Positions 11,770 through 23,000 of a stretch of 64,000 nt of DNA are shown here, piece after piece (positions within the stretch are counted from its first letter, which is position 1; every line of letters starts with the position of its first letter). The notes beneath the pieces were generated by a model. It did no database searches. It saw only the letters and a program-made list of their open reading frames with translations, and was not told the origin of the DNA. The position numbers and the translations under genes are program-made. Source of the DNA: Anas platyrhynchos (lineage: Eukaryota; Chordata; Aves; Anseriformes; Anatidae); assembly GCF_047663525.1 (NCBI RefSeq), contig NC_092592.1, positions 20,472,001 through 20,536,000 on the forward strand, written 5' to 3'.

Positions 11770-13901
11770 AAATCTGAGCTGTTAAAACAGTTGGCAAAGT
11801 TACACATAGGCAGTGCAACTCGTGACAGCAATAGTTAAATATCTGAAAACAACACAATCTATATCCATCACTGTCAAAGACAGTCTTTCCCTTCGCGCTC
11901 AGAATTCCCCCCCTGCCCAATGCATGCAAACAAAATCCACCGTCTTTTCAAGCCTCGCTGAACAAGAATGCACACAGCTTGTTTTGAACAGCATCCATGA
12001 GCAAAGCTATGTGGGAGCCACTTAGCATTGATGGACTATCTCTGCACACAACATGTCCTGAGGCCAAAACACAGAAGTTTGTTAGTTTTTCCACAAGACC
12101 TGCTTCTTGCCGCTTGCCAACACTTGGGTCCATCAAATCTAACAAAGTGACTAAGGCACTTTGCAGCCTGTCTCACTGTTAGTTCCTTTACTTCCTCCAG
12201 CTTTACAAGCAGATTTCCTTTCCTGGTCTCAGCTCCCCAAACACACAAAGATTTTCTTCTTCCATTTATATCACCACTACAAGGGCATGAAGCCCTGGAG
12301 AGATGGAGCTCATTTCTCTGAACCCACAGAATTCTCATTTCTCTTCCCTCTGCATTTCCAGTACCCCCTCCCTTCTGTTTAGAAATTTATTTGCCTCCTT
12401 TTTGGTAGGAAACAACCACTGCTGCAGCTTGAACCTGATGTGCATTGCTTCCTACAGGCACTTCTGAGCACTCTGCAGATGCACCGCTATCCCTCTGCTT
12501 CATGACACTGTATCACAGGTTAATTTAGCCTGTTAATATCACTTCAGGCTTCCCACACGATGAAGCCTGTCCTCTTCCATCCCATTTCCTCTTGCCCATT
12601 TCCTCCATCTGGTTTTATCTACCAATCTATTGCTTTAGACCCCCATTATCGCTCCAGGAGCTGACCCCTCCTAGGACACCCTTTCTTCATTAGTTTGGCC
12701 AGTGTCATTGACAAATCCAGATGATAAAATGGAAGTATCACAAAGGTCACTATTGATCCCTGCTACCTCTTCCTTCCTTCCACCCCTCATTTAGTCATTC
12801 CTGCTATAGGATAGGGGTGGGCTGTTCTTTTTTCAAGTTTACTGCATTACCACCCAGCAAATACCTCACTTAAGCTTAAATGATTCATTGCCCAAAAGGA
12901 ATCTTTAAAGGTGCTGACACATATCTGCTGAAATATGTTCCAGGGGTTCTGAAATCTGCCATACAAGACAGCTCCCTGCACACAGAGCTGTTAGCAATTC
13001 AAAAGAAATGTATCGACATAGCCCAACATAGACACAAGCAGTGACATTTCTTCAGGAAGCTAGGAGTAAGTAACTCACATTTGGAAAAAATCATTTTTGT
13101 TCTCCAAAATAGCAGCAGACAGTGGTTTAAGTTATCCCAACTGGAAAAAAAAAAAAAAAATCCCATTGTGACTGCAGTCCTTAAACTCCGTGAGGAAAAG
13201 CAAATTACCAACTGAGGCATTTTTGAGATGTACTGAGACAAGCTGTGGGAGTCAGGAGGAAAAATCTGTCTTATCTGAAGTACGAATTTTGGCTTGACCA
13301 CTGTTTCCCAAACTGAGGTATGTGAAATGATGTTCCATTAATTCACTTAACATCTATTTCTAGGGTTCACACAGGAGTCAGCTGTGTTTGGAAAGCTCTG
13401 AGCAGTTGGTGTTTTTGGTGGTGTCTGATGCAATGTTAAAGAGGAGAGCATGGGAACACCTTTGGAAAAGCATCTGCCGAGTTCAAAACTCTGGAAGGTG
13501 AATCCATTGGTCTTTCCAAAGAACAGCCTGTATTTTGCTACAGGAAAACTTCTGTCAGATATTTTTTCCCTCTTTCCTAAAGGATGGGATAGTTGCATTT
13601 ATCTGCTCACCCACAGGCATCTCTTAGTGTTTGATAGCATGTGCTACCTGAGTTCAGAGTGACTGCATTTGCCAAAAAAGCTTTGGTAATGCTTCATGAA
13701 GAATTGCCATAGAGAAGCCTCCCAATCACAGTTTCTGCATGTGGATTTATCTATAGTAGCATCTGCAAGGAAATCACACACCTGGCCACAGTACAGACCA
13801 TGCAGACATTTCATCTAATTAGGCAAACAATCCTTTAGGTTCATCTTACATGTTGCGCTTTACACTGCTAGAATCAGAAACAGCCATTTCCTTTTCCATT
13901 A

Positions 13902-13907
13902 TTTATT
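13902..13907 (-). terminator. Candidate TM9SF3 poly(A) signal AATAAA (distal candidate 3)
   Basis: AATAAA on the minus strand within GCAAAATAAATAATGG. It is the last good hexamer before GC content rises in the intergenic region. Confidence 0.25.
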
Positions 13908-14122
13908 TTGCTATACATACCATTAAAAAGAAGTGTTACATTACAGAGTCAGACAACGGTAGGTGTTTGCATTCATTCACTTCCTGATGGTGAGATAAAA
14001 AAAAAAACAAAAAAAAACAACAACTCGAAATCAACTTTCAGATGAGCAACTCAGATTACTAAAAGTGATTTTGTAGAGTCCGAATGCAGAACTTAAGTAA
14101 CTTAATTGCACCTCTTCAACTT

Positions 14123-14128
14123 TTTATT
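14123..14128 (-). terminator. Candidate TM9SF3 poly(A) signal AATAAA (distal candidate 2)
   Basis: AATAAA on the minus strand within TACAATAAAAAGTTG. If used, the 3' UTR would be about 5.8 kb and the gap to TLL2 would shrink to about 5.5 kb. Confidence 0.25.
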
Positions 14129-15540
14129 GTAAAAATCACTTGAAAAAGCATCATCTCTGATTCTTGCAGGTAAATGTGTGTCTGTAAAACTGCCAGATCT
14201 CTTTTTAATATAAACTGGTTCATCATAATGCTCGCTGTTTTGCACCAGACATTAGGTGGGAAATGAGAAAATGTCCTCCCCATTTTTGCAACTATACCTC
14301 TTTAGCAAAGCAAGGAAAAGCCTCAGGCTAAGCTAATACCGAAATGCAATGGATAGGATATACCATACTCTCAGCCCAGTAAAGTGATATGGCTAAACCA
14401 AGACTGTAGCGATTCAGAATCAAATAACTGAGTAACATGAACTCCAAGGGAGCATTACATCTCTAGTAGCCCAGAAAACAACCATGCCTTGTCTAATGCT
14501 TTAGTATATCACACAGTTCCAAAACATTTGACACAAACCTTTGAGAAATGAGCCACACACAAAAGCTTCCTTGAGTTCAGTATTGCATGATGTTCTCAGC
14601 CATGTTTAGAAGTTTCACAAAAAGTTCCCATCACTCTCAAAATTTTTCATAAACCAAGTACAAGCTTGCCACTCAGTGTCTTCAGGAAAGAAAAAAAAAA
14701 GTCATAGCATGCTAATTACAACACTTTTTTTCCTAGTTTGCTCAGCTTTTCAGATAGTACTAGAGACTGAACTTTTGGGCTCAGACCCAGCATAGTATTT
14801 CAAGTTTACAGTGCATAAATCTTATCAAGGTAACTATTGCATTGCATGGGTAAGTATGCCTCATGGTATTAGAAAAGTTTATTTCTAAGTAAAGGCTATT
14901 TCTTAACAGAAAAAAAAAAATAGTTTGGTATTTTGTTTATTGCACGAGCTGCCAACGCTAAAAATGCACGTATTTTCTGGAAGGCAGTCACGCAAAGCTA
15001 GCTGAAGGATAAACGTGAACTTGAATAGTCGATATGCTTTGGAATGTTCCAAAGCCCAAGGTCGTGAAGGAAATCTTCGGTCTAGAATGTAAGGAAAGTT
15101 TCTACAGGTTTTCTTTTGATAAGAAGTAAAGCCTTGGCACAACAGAGCCTCCAGACATGTGCGACATATATTTCAGAATTGTGTTAGTAGGAAAATTAAC
15201 CCTCCCATCAGCCACAAATATTTGTAACAACTAACACCCCCGCCAACCCCCCTGGCTTCATTTGCACTACACATTGCAAATGAAAGCCCAGCACCATGGT
15301 GAACACACTGATGAAAATAAGAAGGCAGCAGCTGATATGGGGCTGGGGCACATGATACTGGAACTAAAAATTTGCCTCCAGAGGCTCGTCTTTGAAAGAG
15401 ACTAGTCCACTCGATAAAGCAACTTTTATCCTTTTCCCAGCTGGGTTTCTGCCCCTTAAACGCAATTCTGTCCAGTAACTGCTCAAATTCATTGAAACTG
15501 CAGAAAGCCTTACAAGATTCATGGATTCTCACAGCATCTT

Positions 15541-15585
15541 TCCCTCCCCCCCACGGCCCTCCCCTCCCCCGCCCCCCCCCCCCCC
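15541..15585. repeat. C-rich tract (G-rich on the minus strand)
   Basis: Several C runs, the longest about 14 C (15572-15585), sit in a pyrimidine-rich block. On the minus strand this gives four or more G runs in close series, a possible G-quadruplex downstream of the TM9SF3 3' end. Confidence 0.85.
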
Positions 15586-15870
15586 AAAGAAAGCAAACCA
15601 AAAAAACACCAAAAAACACCCAACACCATAATAATGTAACTAGCCACGAAAGTAAATGCAGTAACAGCCCCTCGCCATAACTGAAAAGAAACCTCCTGGA
15701 TAAAACTGCAAGATGTAAACAATACTAGTGCTATTTGTAAAACTTGCATGCTGATGCATCTCCTCACAAAACTGGGAGAATTTTCTCACTGAAATTATTT
15801 AGAAAAAAAGAAGTGGTCCTTTGAAGGGTTCGTTTCTACATTTCTGCCTTTCAAAAATGGCACCAAAACA

Positions 15871-15901
15871 TATATATATATATATAATTTTTTTTTTTTT
15901 T
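15871..15901. repeat. (TA)n followed by poly(T)
   Basis: About eight TA units (15871-15886) are followed by a T run of about 14. It lies just past the likely TM9SF3 poly(A) site, so as minus-strand RNA it would be an A-rich then UA-rich tract. Confidence 0.85.
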
Positions 15902-15964
15902 CAAAAAGATGCTACCAAAGAATGCAAGCTGTGAATGCGCTGCTTCAAAATTTTGAAGAGGGGC

Positions 15965-15970
15965 TTTATT
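15965..15970 (-). terminator. Candidate TM9SF3 poly(A) signal AATAAA (distal candidate 1)
   Basis: AATAAA on the minus strand in the context GCAATAAAGCCCC, about 4.0 kb past the stop. A U-rich stretch with GTAGCATC lies downstream as a possible cleavage-stimulation element. Usage is inferred, not shown. Confidence 0.4.
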
Positions 15971-18514
15971 GCAACAAAATTTTAACAATAGCAGTGGTTT
16001 TTATGACTTCAGTGTTAACCCTGTTAAGAGATACTTGGTTTAGCCTGCTGGTTCAGGAGAAGTGCCAACAGCCATTGCAGGACTGCCACTACCACAGTGC
16101 TAGGAAAGACTGAAGGGATCCAGAGGATGGAATCCTTGTCCAATCCAGTGCCCCAACTGACTCTTAATTAAAGCATATGCTTAAGAACTAATTAATTAAA
16201 CTACAAGCTTAAGAATTAATTCAATATAAGGGGACCCCTCAATTAACTCTAGCTCCAACTACTCAGTTTACTTGCCCACAGACTGCAGAAATGGCTTTTT
16301 TCCTGAGCTTATACTTTTCTGACACATTTCAGGAGTAATTGCTGATGCAGTCACACTTATGCAACTCTGCTGTCTTCGGTAAAGCTGCCTACATATCCTT
16401 CAGCGGGCAAATTGGCTGGATGCTGTTGATGCTGAAGCCACAGCAAAACATAACCCTGAGTTACCTGTGCAGTGATGATGGTGATAAGAAACACAAATCT
16501 TCACAAAAGCTAGTAGATGCCCCTTGATAAAAATATTTTAAAAACATGTTACCAATTTTACCCAGTTTTATAACACACAAAATATTAATGGTATATATAT
16601 ATATTTAATATCTGAAACTTGTGAAAAGTACTCCTACACTATTGTACAGAAAGTAATGTGTGCCCTTTACACACTTTGGAATGTAAATCTGGAGAGGAAT
16701 TAATAGACAATTTGTTTCAAAATGTTCAGACATCAGAAAAGAGCATAATGTAGTATTTATTTGCAGTCTCCATTACATCCAATCCAGTGTTTATGCACTT
16801 CTCATACAGAAAGTACCAGAGGTGCTTTCTGCATGTACTCTGCCACAACATATAAGATTTTGAATTGTATTTATCTAAAGCATTGGATCAATACTGGCTA
16901 TTACTACACAACTATTTGCTCAATTCTCTGGCCCCAGAAATAGGAGAAGCACTGAACGGCCAGCTGCGGAGTCATCAAAAGCTTCAATTCAAGAACCAGA
17001 AAATCCTAAGAAACAACCATGGAAATAAGAGTGTTGTCTGTAACATCTTTATTTCTTCCATAAAAGAGGAAGGACTACATCATCTAAGCAGAGAACTTCC
17101 AAATTCTATGAAGCAAGATGGTTCACACCATATCCACATTTTTTTGGGGGGTGCAAATAAATGGCCTTACCCCAAACAGCAACCATAGAGAAAAGCTGTT
17201 CAAAACTGGTCACATTTCGCACTCTTTCAGAAACCAAAAGAAAGGGGGAAAGCAAAGTCAAACCCCAACTTATTCATGTGCTACGGTGGAATTACAAAAA
17301 TGTCAATTATTTCAGCACAGTACTTCTCCAGAGGAACGTGCTTGCAGAAAGAAAAGCAATGCCTGTGCAGTAAGTATCTTTTCAATGTCACTTTAAAAGC
17401 TATACAATCCTATCTGGATATGCAAAAGCTAATAATGCCAGAGGATAGAGAAAGCAAGTAGGCAGCCCACCGTTCTGTGGCATTAAAAAGTGATTAAATG
17501 AAATTCACAAACCATTTAGTGACATTTCTGATAGACTAATCACATAGCAGTGCTCTAAATAGAGAAACAGACCCATTATCAAAATATTCCCTTTAAAAAA
17601 CTTGTATCTCAGAGGAGTACTTAATGTATTTATTGTGTGGAGATAATGGCTTCTCACTTTAGATTTACAAGAACATGGATGAAAAGAGGGCTTCTCCCAT
17701 CCATATGCACTAGCAAGAACGAGTACAAACCCCATTTTTTGCTTTAGGTCTCCATGTTTCAGAACAAAGGAAAACTAACTGTTGATACAGTTTATGAGCC
17801 CATCTCAAAATCAGTCTGTACTTTAAAAAGAATTATCTTCTGTTAAATGGCACAGTGTTCAGCTACTGACACCAACCATTCACTTGAAACAAAACTTATT
17901 TTCTGAGAGATTGGTTAAAATTGGCCAAGAAAATCAGAGCTTCAGAGCTGAAAGCTCAGATATGTTACAGAAGCTATATACAGCAGGATGCATCGCTTCT
18001 CAGTATTAACTGTAAGTTCAGCTCCCCCACTCCCCAACCCACCCCTGCAGAAGCAGGGTTGTTTCTCATTGTGGCTACTGCATTATCAATACTTTTTATG
18101 GAGACAATACAGGACTAATCAATACAACCACTTTGCTCGTTTTTTAAATTCAGGAAGTTGCCTTCTCTGTGGCTGGTGCTGTATTTCAGACAGCCACACT
18201 GATAAAAACATCCTGATATGGCAGATGCCCCCTCCCACCATCCCCCCCCCCAAAAAACAAACAAACAAACAAAAAAAAAAACACCAAATCCATCAAGCCA
18301 AGTGGCTCTTAAATCTGTCACAAACACACGGGATTTTTCTAGCTAATACAGTGCATAATTAACAGTCATCTTAGAAAGACTTAACTTTATTTGCCCATTT
18401 ATTTCAGTCTGTGCTTACCCCTTTTCTCAGTACACTAGCTGGATCACAAAACATACTTCTCTACATATAATTCAGCCAAGAAGAATCTTTTTGGGCTGGT
18501 CATCCACTTTGGAG

Positions 18515-18532
18515 CTGTATTGTACAATACAG
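18515..18532. repeat. Perfect 18-bp palindrome in probable TM9SF3 3' UTR
   Basis: CTGTATTGTACAATACAG is its own reverse complement. Confidence 0.9.
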
Positions 18533-19605
18533 TTGCAAGCAAATTCTGAGTTCAAAGTGTGGGGCTTTGATATTTGAAACCCATACTAATATCATATGCA
18601 GAAATTGGCATTCAGTGGTATTGCCTTTTCAAACACTTTCAACTGCAAACTCATCTATTTCCACAATCAGAATATTTTTGTCTGAAAAGTTTATTTTAGT
18701 TTTCTGAACACTCTAAAGCAACTGTGCTTTTGATGTTACAAGTGTCCAGATAGGATTAACAAAAATTAAAATGTTCTAAATTACAAATTTAATTCCTGTA
18801 AGAGCTTCAGAAAGGAAAAGGAACAGAAAAGCATGACATACACACATTGTGAAGAAACCCCAACTTTTCATGCAATGGCAGGCAAGATGTAAAAAGCCAC
18901 CCAAATTCACACATTTTTTACACCGAATCATCAGAAAAGTACTCTGTAGTAAATCTGTACATCCAAATACATTTGGGATCTACACCTAAGTTACATTATT
19001 TAATGTTATATACACTTATTACCCCTTGTATGTCTAAAGGAAAATTCTCATTCAAACCCAAACCAAAAAAAAAAAATAAAAAATATGCAAGACTAACTTG
19101 GAAAGAAAAGGAGAATCACTTTAGACATTCAGTTAAAATGTTGGTTTTGTTTTAATCTAGACCTCAGAGTGTTTATTAAAAAACAAACAATCCTCTTCAT
19201 TTAACATTTTGCTTTCTAACTGTACAGTAAATTGCATTGCAGAGAACATACCCGGTCTTCAAACTGTATTTTCTTTGGATGGATTTAAGATGTAGCTGGA
19301 TATTACTTTAAAGATAAATAAAGGGAAGTTGGTCCAACTAGAACAATAGCTGATATATTACATGCAGGTGGGTTTTTTTATATATTTTTAAATTATTTTT
19401 TAAACAAATGTGTAGGGTATAGTTGATACTGCAAATAAACCCAAAAGCACCTGGATTCAAAATATAAAACATACCTCCTATCCTGGCAATGGCAGTAAAA
19501 ATCAGAAAAGTAATCTTTCTGGAACAGCATTTTTACATAATTTAGAAATGTTAAGTACCAGGAAGACTACTAATCAAGTAGTTTTAGCAGCCAAGTTTCC
19601 CTCTT

Positions 19606-19611
19606 TTTATT
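19606..19611 (-). terminator. Candidate proximal poly(A) signal AATAAA
   Basis: AATAAA on the minus strand within TCAATAAAAAGAGG, about 350 nt after the stop. It could give a short-UTR mRNA isoform. Usage is inferred only. Confidence 0.3.
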
Positions 19612-19961
19612 GAATGGAACAAATGCTTTAAATAAACTGTTTGTCCTCTTCACTGAAGAGAGCTAGTCTATTCATCTTTAACGAGCTAGGTTTTTTTTCC
19701 TTATTTTTTTTTTTGGGAAGATTAGCCACGTACTGTAGTAATGCCTACTGCATATAATCCAAGCATTTGCTGTGAACAGTTGGAGAAAGCAGTCAGTAAG
19801 AACCTAGGATCAATGAAATAGATGTTACTTTAAGCCATCCACAAAATGGAGACCCATATAGTGCCCAGTGTTAAAACCCAAATCTCTTCTCGCGCTTTTT
19901 GTTGTGCAAGTTCATCCCCCTGAAAACAGGAACTGATCCATAGTTCAATTTTCTTATTTCC

Positions 19962-20029
19962 TTAGTCAATTTTCACATTAGTGTAGATTTTACGAACAAA
20001 GGCACTTGTTCCCATGTAACCAATAGCTC
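19962..20029 (-). CDS. TM9SF3: TM9SF3 coding exon 15 (C-terminus and stop)
   Basis: 68 nt, codons 576-597 and the TAA stop at 19964-19962. The acceptor is TTTTGCAG. It encodes [18 protein letters not shown] and VKID. The final KID matches the KXD/E cytosolic Golgi-retention signal described for TM9 proteins. Confidence 0.97.
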
Positions 20030-23000
20030 CTGCAAAACAAACAGAAAATGTTGTATATGTTAGAGAGCTGATCACAATAAATCAGAAATAACACGCACAC
20101 ACTTAAAGTCACATAAAATCATGCACCCTGCAAACAGAAAATTATTTACCTGCAATATTTTTCTCAAATTCCAATTATCCCTGCTCCCAGTGAATGTCTG
20201 GCAAGAACTCCCCTAGCCTAGCAAACTAAATCTATTAAGCCATCTTACCAAGAGGCCATGCTCACTTGGCCTCGATAAATATAGCGGCTCCCCCACTGCT
20301 GCCAATAAGCAGGTCCCTTTTTCTGAACAGAGGGTAAAAAACATACAATCACCCACTCTGCAGGGAAGGTGGATGGGAGGGCGGGTTTTTATTAGAAGTT
20401 GCATGCCTTCTGGATGAGTGTTTTATTGGCAGATGGCTTTTTCCTTCCCACAAGGCACAAACAATAATAGATCCCCATCCCAGGAGCCTTAAACTCCAAG
20501 GAGGTCTGTACAAAGAGATTAAACTAGTAGCAGTTAGTAGTTAAAGGAAATTGCAACCTGTGGTTTTCAAATTAGTAAGAGTCATGAGCAGATTATGCAT
20601 TGTCACAGCAGTAGTAAAAGAACAGGTCACTGTGTTTTTGATAGGGGCAACAGTTTATGCTAAATCCAAAATACTGCAGCACTAAGGACACCTGGAAAAT
20701 TAAAAAAAAAAAAAAAAAAAAAAGTACAGGACCAAGACCTCTTCTCAGAAAGAGATTCAGCAGCCTACTGGTGAAACCCAGAACCTGTTTTGCCAGGCTG
20801 ATTAAGCATCCTCGTCAAACAATGCCTGAAGTGAACTGTCCAGTGCTTTTCTTTCAGCTACCTTGGCTGACCACAGAATTATTTAGAACTGGAACAATTC
20901 TTTAAATCCTGGGGATTGCTCAGGTAATTCATGAGTCCAGCCATTAAACCTGCACAGAATTCTGGTTTTCAGACCCCCAAAGCACAACATTCACGTGAAG
21001 TCAGGAGATCTGCACAAAGCAAACCTGCTGAATGATTCCAGTGCCGCTGGAATAATAAAGAGCCTATAGAGTCAGTCTGTGTTGTTGCATGGCATTGCAA
21101 GCAGTGTAAGATATCACGACAATCATTCCACTAGTCAGAGAATGAAGTACTTGTATTACAAACTTGGACAAAGTAGAGTCCAGTTAAAATTAATACAGTG
21201 CATACAAGATCAGGTTGCTGCTCAAAAGCAAGTGTGCTGAGGATGCAGCAGAGAGGAAGCCTGGCAATGACATGCAGAGGTGACATAAGCTTGGAGTCAA
21301 ACAGGCTGTTCTGTAGACTGTGGAGAAACTCATTTTCTGTTGCAGGCAGCAAACCGACAAAATAAGGGCACCAGACGCCTGTTTTAAGACATCACTTTTT
21401 GCCTATTAAAGCAGCTACTGTGAATGGATCCAATGCTCATTTCAGATCCTAAAATCAGGTGCATCATAGAACTTGTTCTTTGAGGATATCTCTAGTAATG
21501 TGATGCCAGATACTACAGACATTTAGGAGAGCAAAGCACTAATAGCGGTTCATTTGGGATCTGTAGAATGTGTGCATGAAATGGAAGTTAGAGGGAAGAG
21601 TAGAGAGCAGCAGTCACAGGAGACCACAGCTCTGAACTCCATAAACAAGTCACAACCCATCCTGAACCACAGCAGCCTTATCCGTGAACTACCAGTCATG
21701 GCCATGTCCAAGCCAGCAATTAATCCTCAAGGCTACTTCACAGGAGTCGAGTAAAAGTAGCGGAAGGGTGAGGAACACTAGACAATGATGACAAACAATT
21801 AAGGAATGCCCTCCTGAGACAAATGCAGGCTTGTTTAAATAAAAAAGCAATCACATTATTTTTTAATCACCTGATAAGGTGCTTTAATTTGGTTCTAGCC
21901 TACATAGGTTTAGCAGAAATAGACTGTAAGTGTATTTCAGCAGAACAAGCCTTTAAATGAACAGAACCCAAAAGAATCCAAATAGCAAGGAAGAGCAGCT
22001 GCAAAGAAATCATAGATTATTTCCCATCTATTATTTCAAGCCAATTAGCACTTACTACAGCTGTGTCTTTGTAAGCACGTAAGCTTTTCAAACATCCTTC
22101 AGTCATACTTACAGTATTATCTGGATGCCAATGTGCAGTATTGCAAAAGACCATTCTATACTACTTAATTCCTAAGCCATACACTGAGTTCATGAATCAA
22201 TTTTGTTCTCTGGCACTAAGAGGCAAGTATGAGAAGCTCAAAAGATTTGGAAGTTCTCATGGCTCCCTACTGTCCAGTCCCTGGGCTTAGATGCTCTGTA
22301 GAGGGCAAAAAACTTTGGATCAAAGCATCCCACTGCATGTGGGATTTGAGTTCTGTAAGCATAACCAGAAACACTGAAAATAGAGTTGGAAGATACTAGC
22401 TTACTGCCTTGGTCCGAACTAGTTTGCTGTATATCCAGCTGTATGATACTGAACCTGCTAAGTTACATGAGCATCCAAAGCACAGCTCTACACACTTTCA
22501 CCGGAGATATAGTCACTATGCAATTGTGCAGCGTGTGCTGATACGTCATTAGATCTCAATGACAGCAAGTTCACTGGACAAATGCTTTTTGATAGGGATT
22601 TTTTTTTCTTCCCCCAGCATGCTGAAAGTATGAGTTCTCAGTAAAAAGGAATCTCACGGCTTCTCTTCCAACACAATTAAAGAAGAAAAAGGAAAAGAAA
22701 AATCTCAATACAGTTGTAGAAATCAGATTTCATACATACAAGTATGTTCTGATTCTGAATAAATTTAGAATTTGTTCCAATATTCTATCAGGTAGTGTCC
22801 TACCATGACAGAAAAGCATTTTACAACCTTCCTTTTCCATGTTAAAAAGAACACAAAACATTTTAATTACTAGAACTGGTGGGCAAGCTTGGCTTCTGCA
22901 TCACAGACGTTTTAATCAATACCAGCCTGAGCACTTTATAAAGAAAAGATTAGAGCTGAAAAGTATAAGCCTATTAAAGAAAAAAAATGGCTGCAAGACT

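Larger units (their letters stand above)
9066..15944. other. Intergenic region between TM9SF3 and TLL2
   Basis: No coding exon of a known family was found on either strand. GC content falls from the TLL2 CpG island toward the TM9SF3 3' UTR. It contains a T20 run (11750-11769), a short A run (13143-13160), the C-rich tract at 15.55 kb and a plus-strand TATA-like box at 9295-9302. Part of its right side (from about 13.9 kb) may be TM9SF3 3' UTR if a distal poly(A) signal is used. Confidence 0.75.
15945..19961 (-). other. TM9SF3: Probable TM9SF3 3' untranslated region (downstream end uncertain)
   Basis: This AT-rich stretch after the stop has no convincing ORF on the minus strand. It has many AATAAA hexamers on that strand, for example at 19606-19611, 17629-17634, 17048-17053, 16756-16761 and 15965-15970. 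A UTR of several kilobases fits my recollection of a long human TM9SF3 mRNA. The end was placed just past the 15965 hexamer because U-rich sequence follows it. Sites at 14123 and 13902 would extend it. An 18-bp perfect palindrome lies at 18515-18532. Confidence 0.5.

Noticed and set aside
15173-15619. 148-codon minus-strand ORF
   Set aside because: Its N-terminal part is glycine-rich translation of the C/G homopolymer tract; no domain. Likely non-coding sequence past the TM9SF3 3' end.
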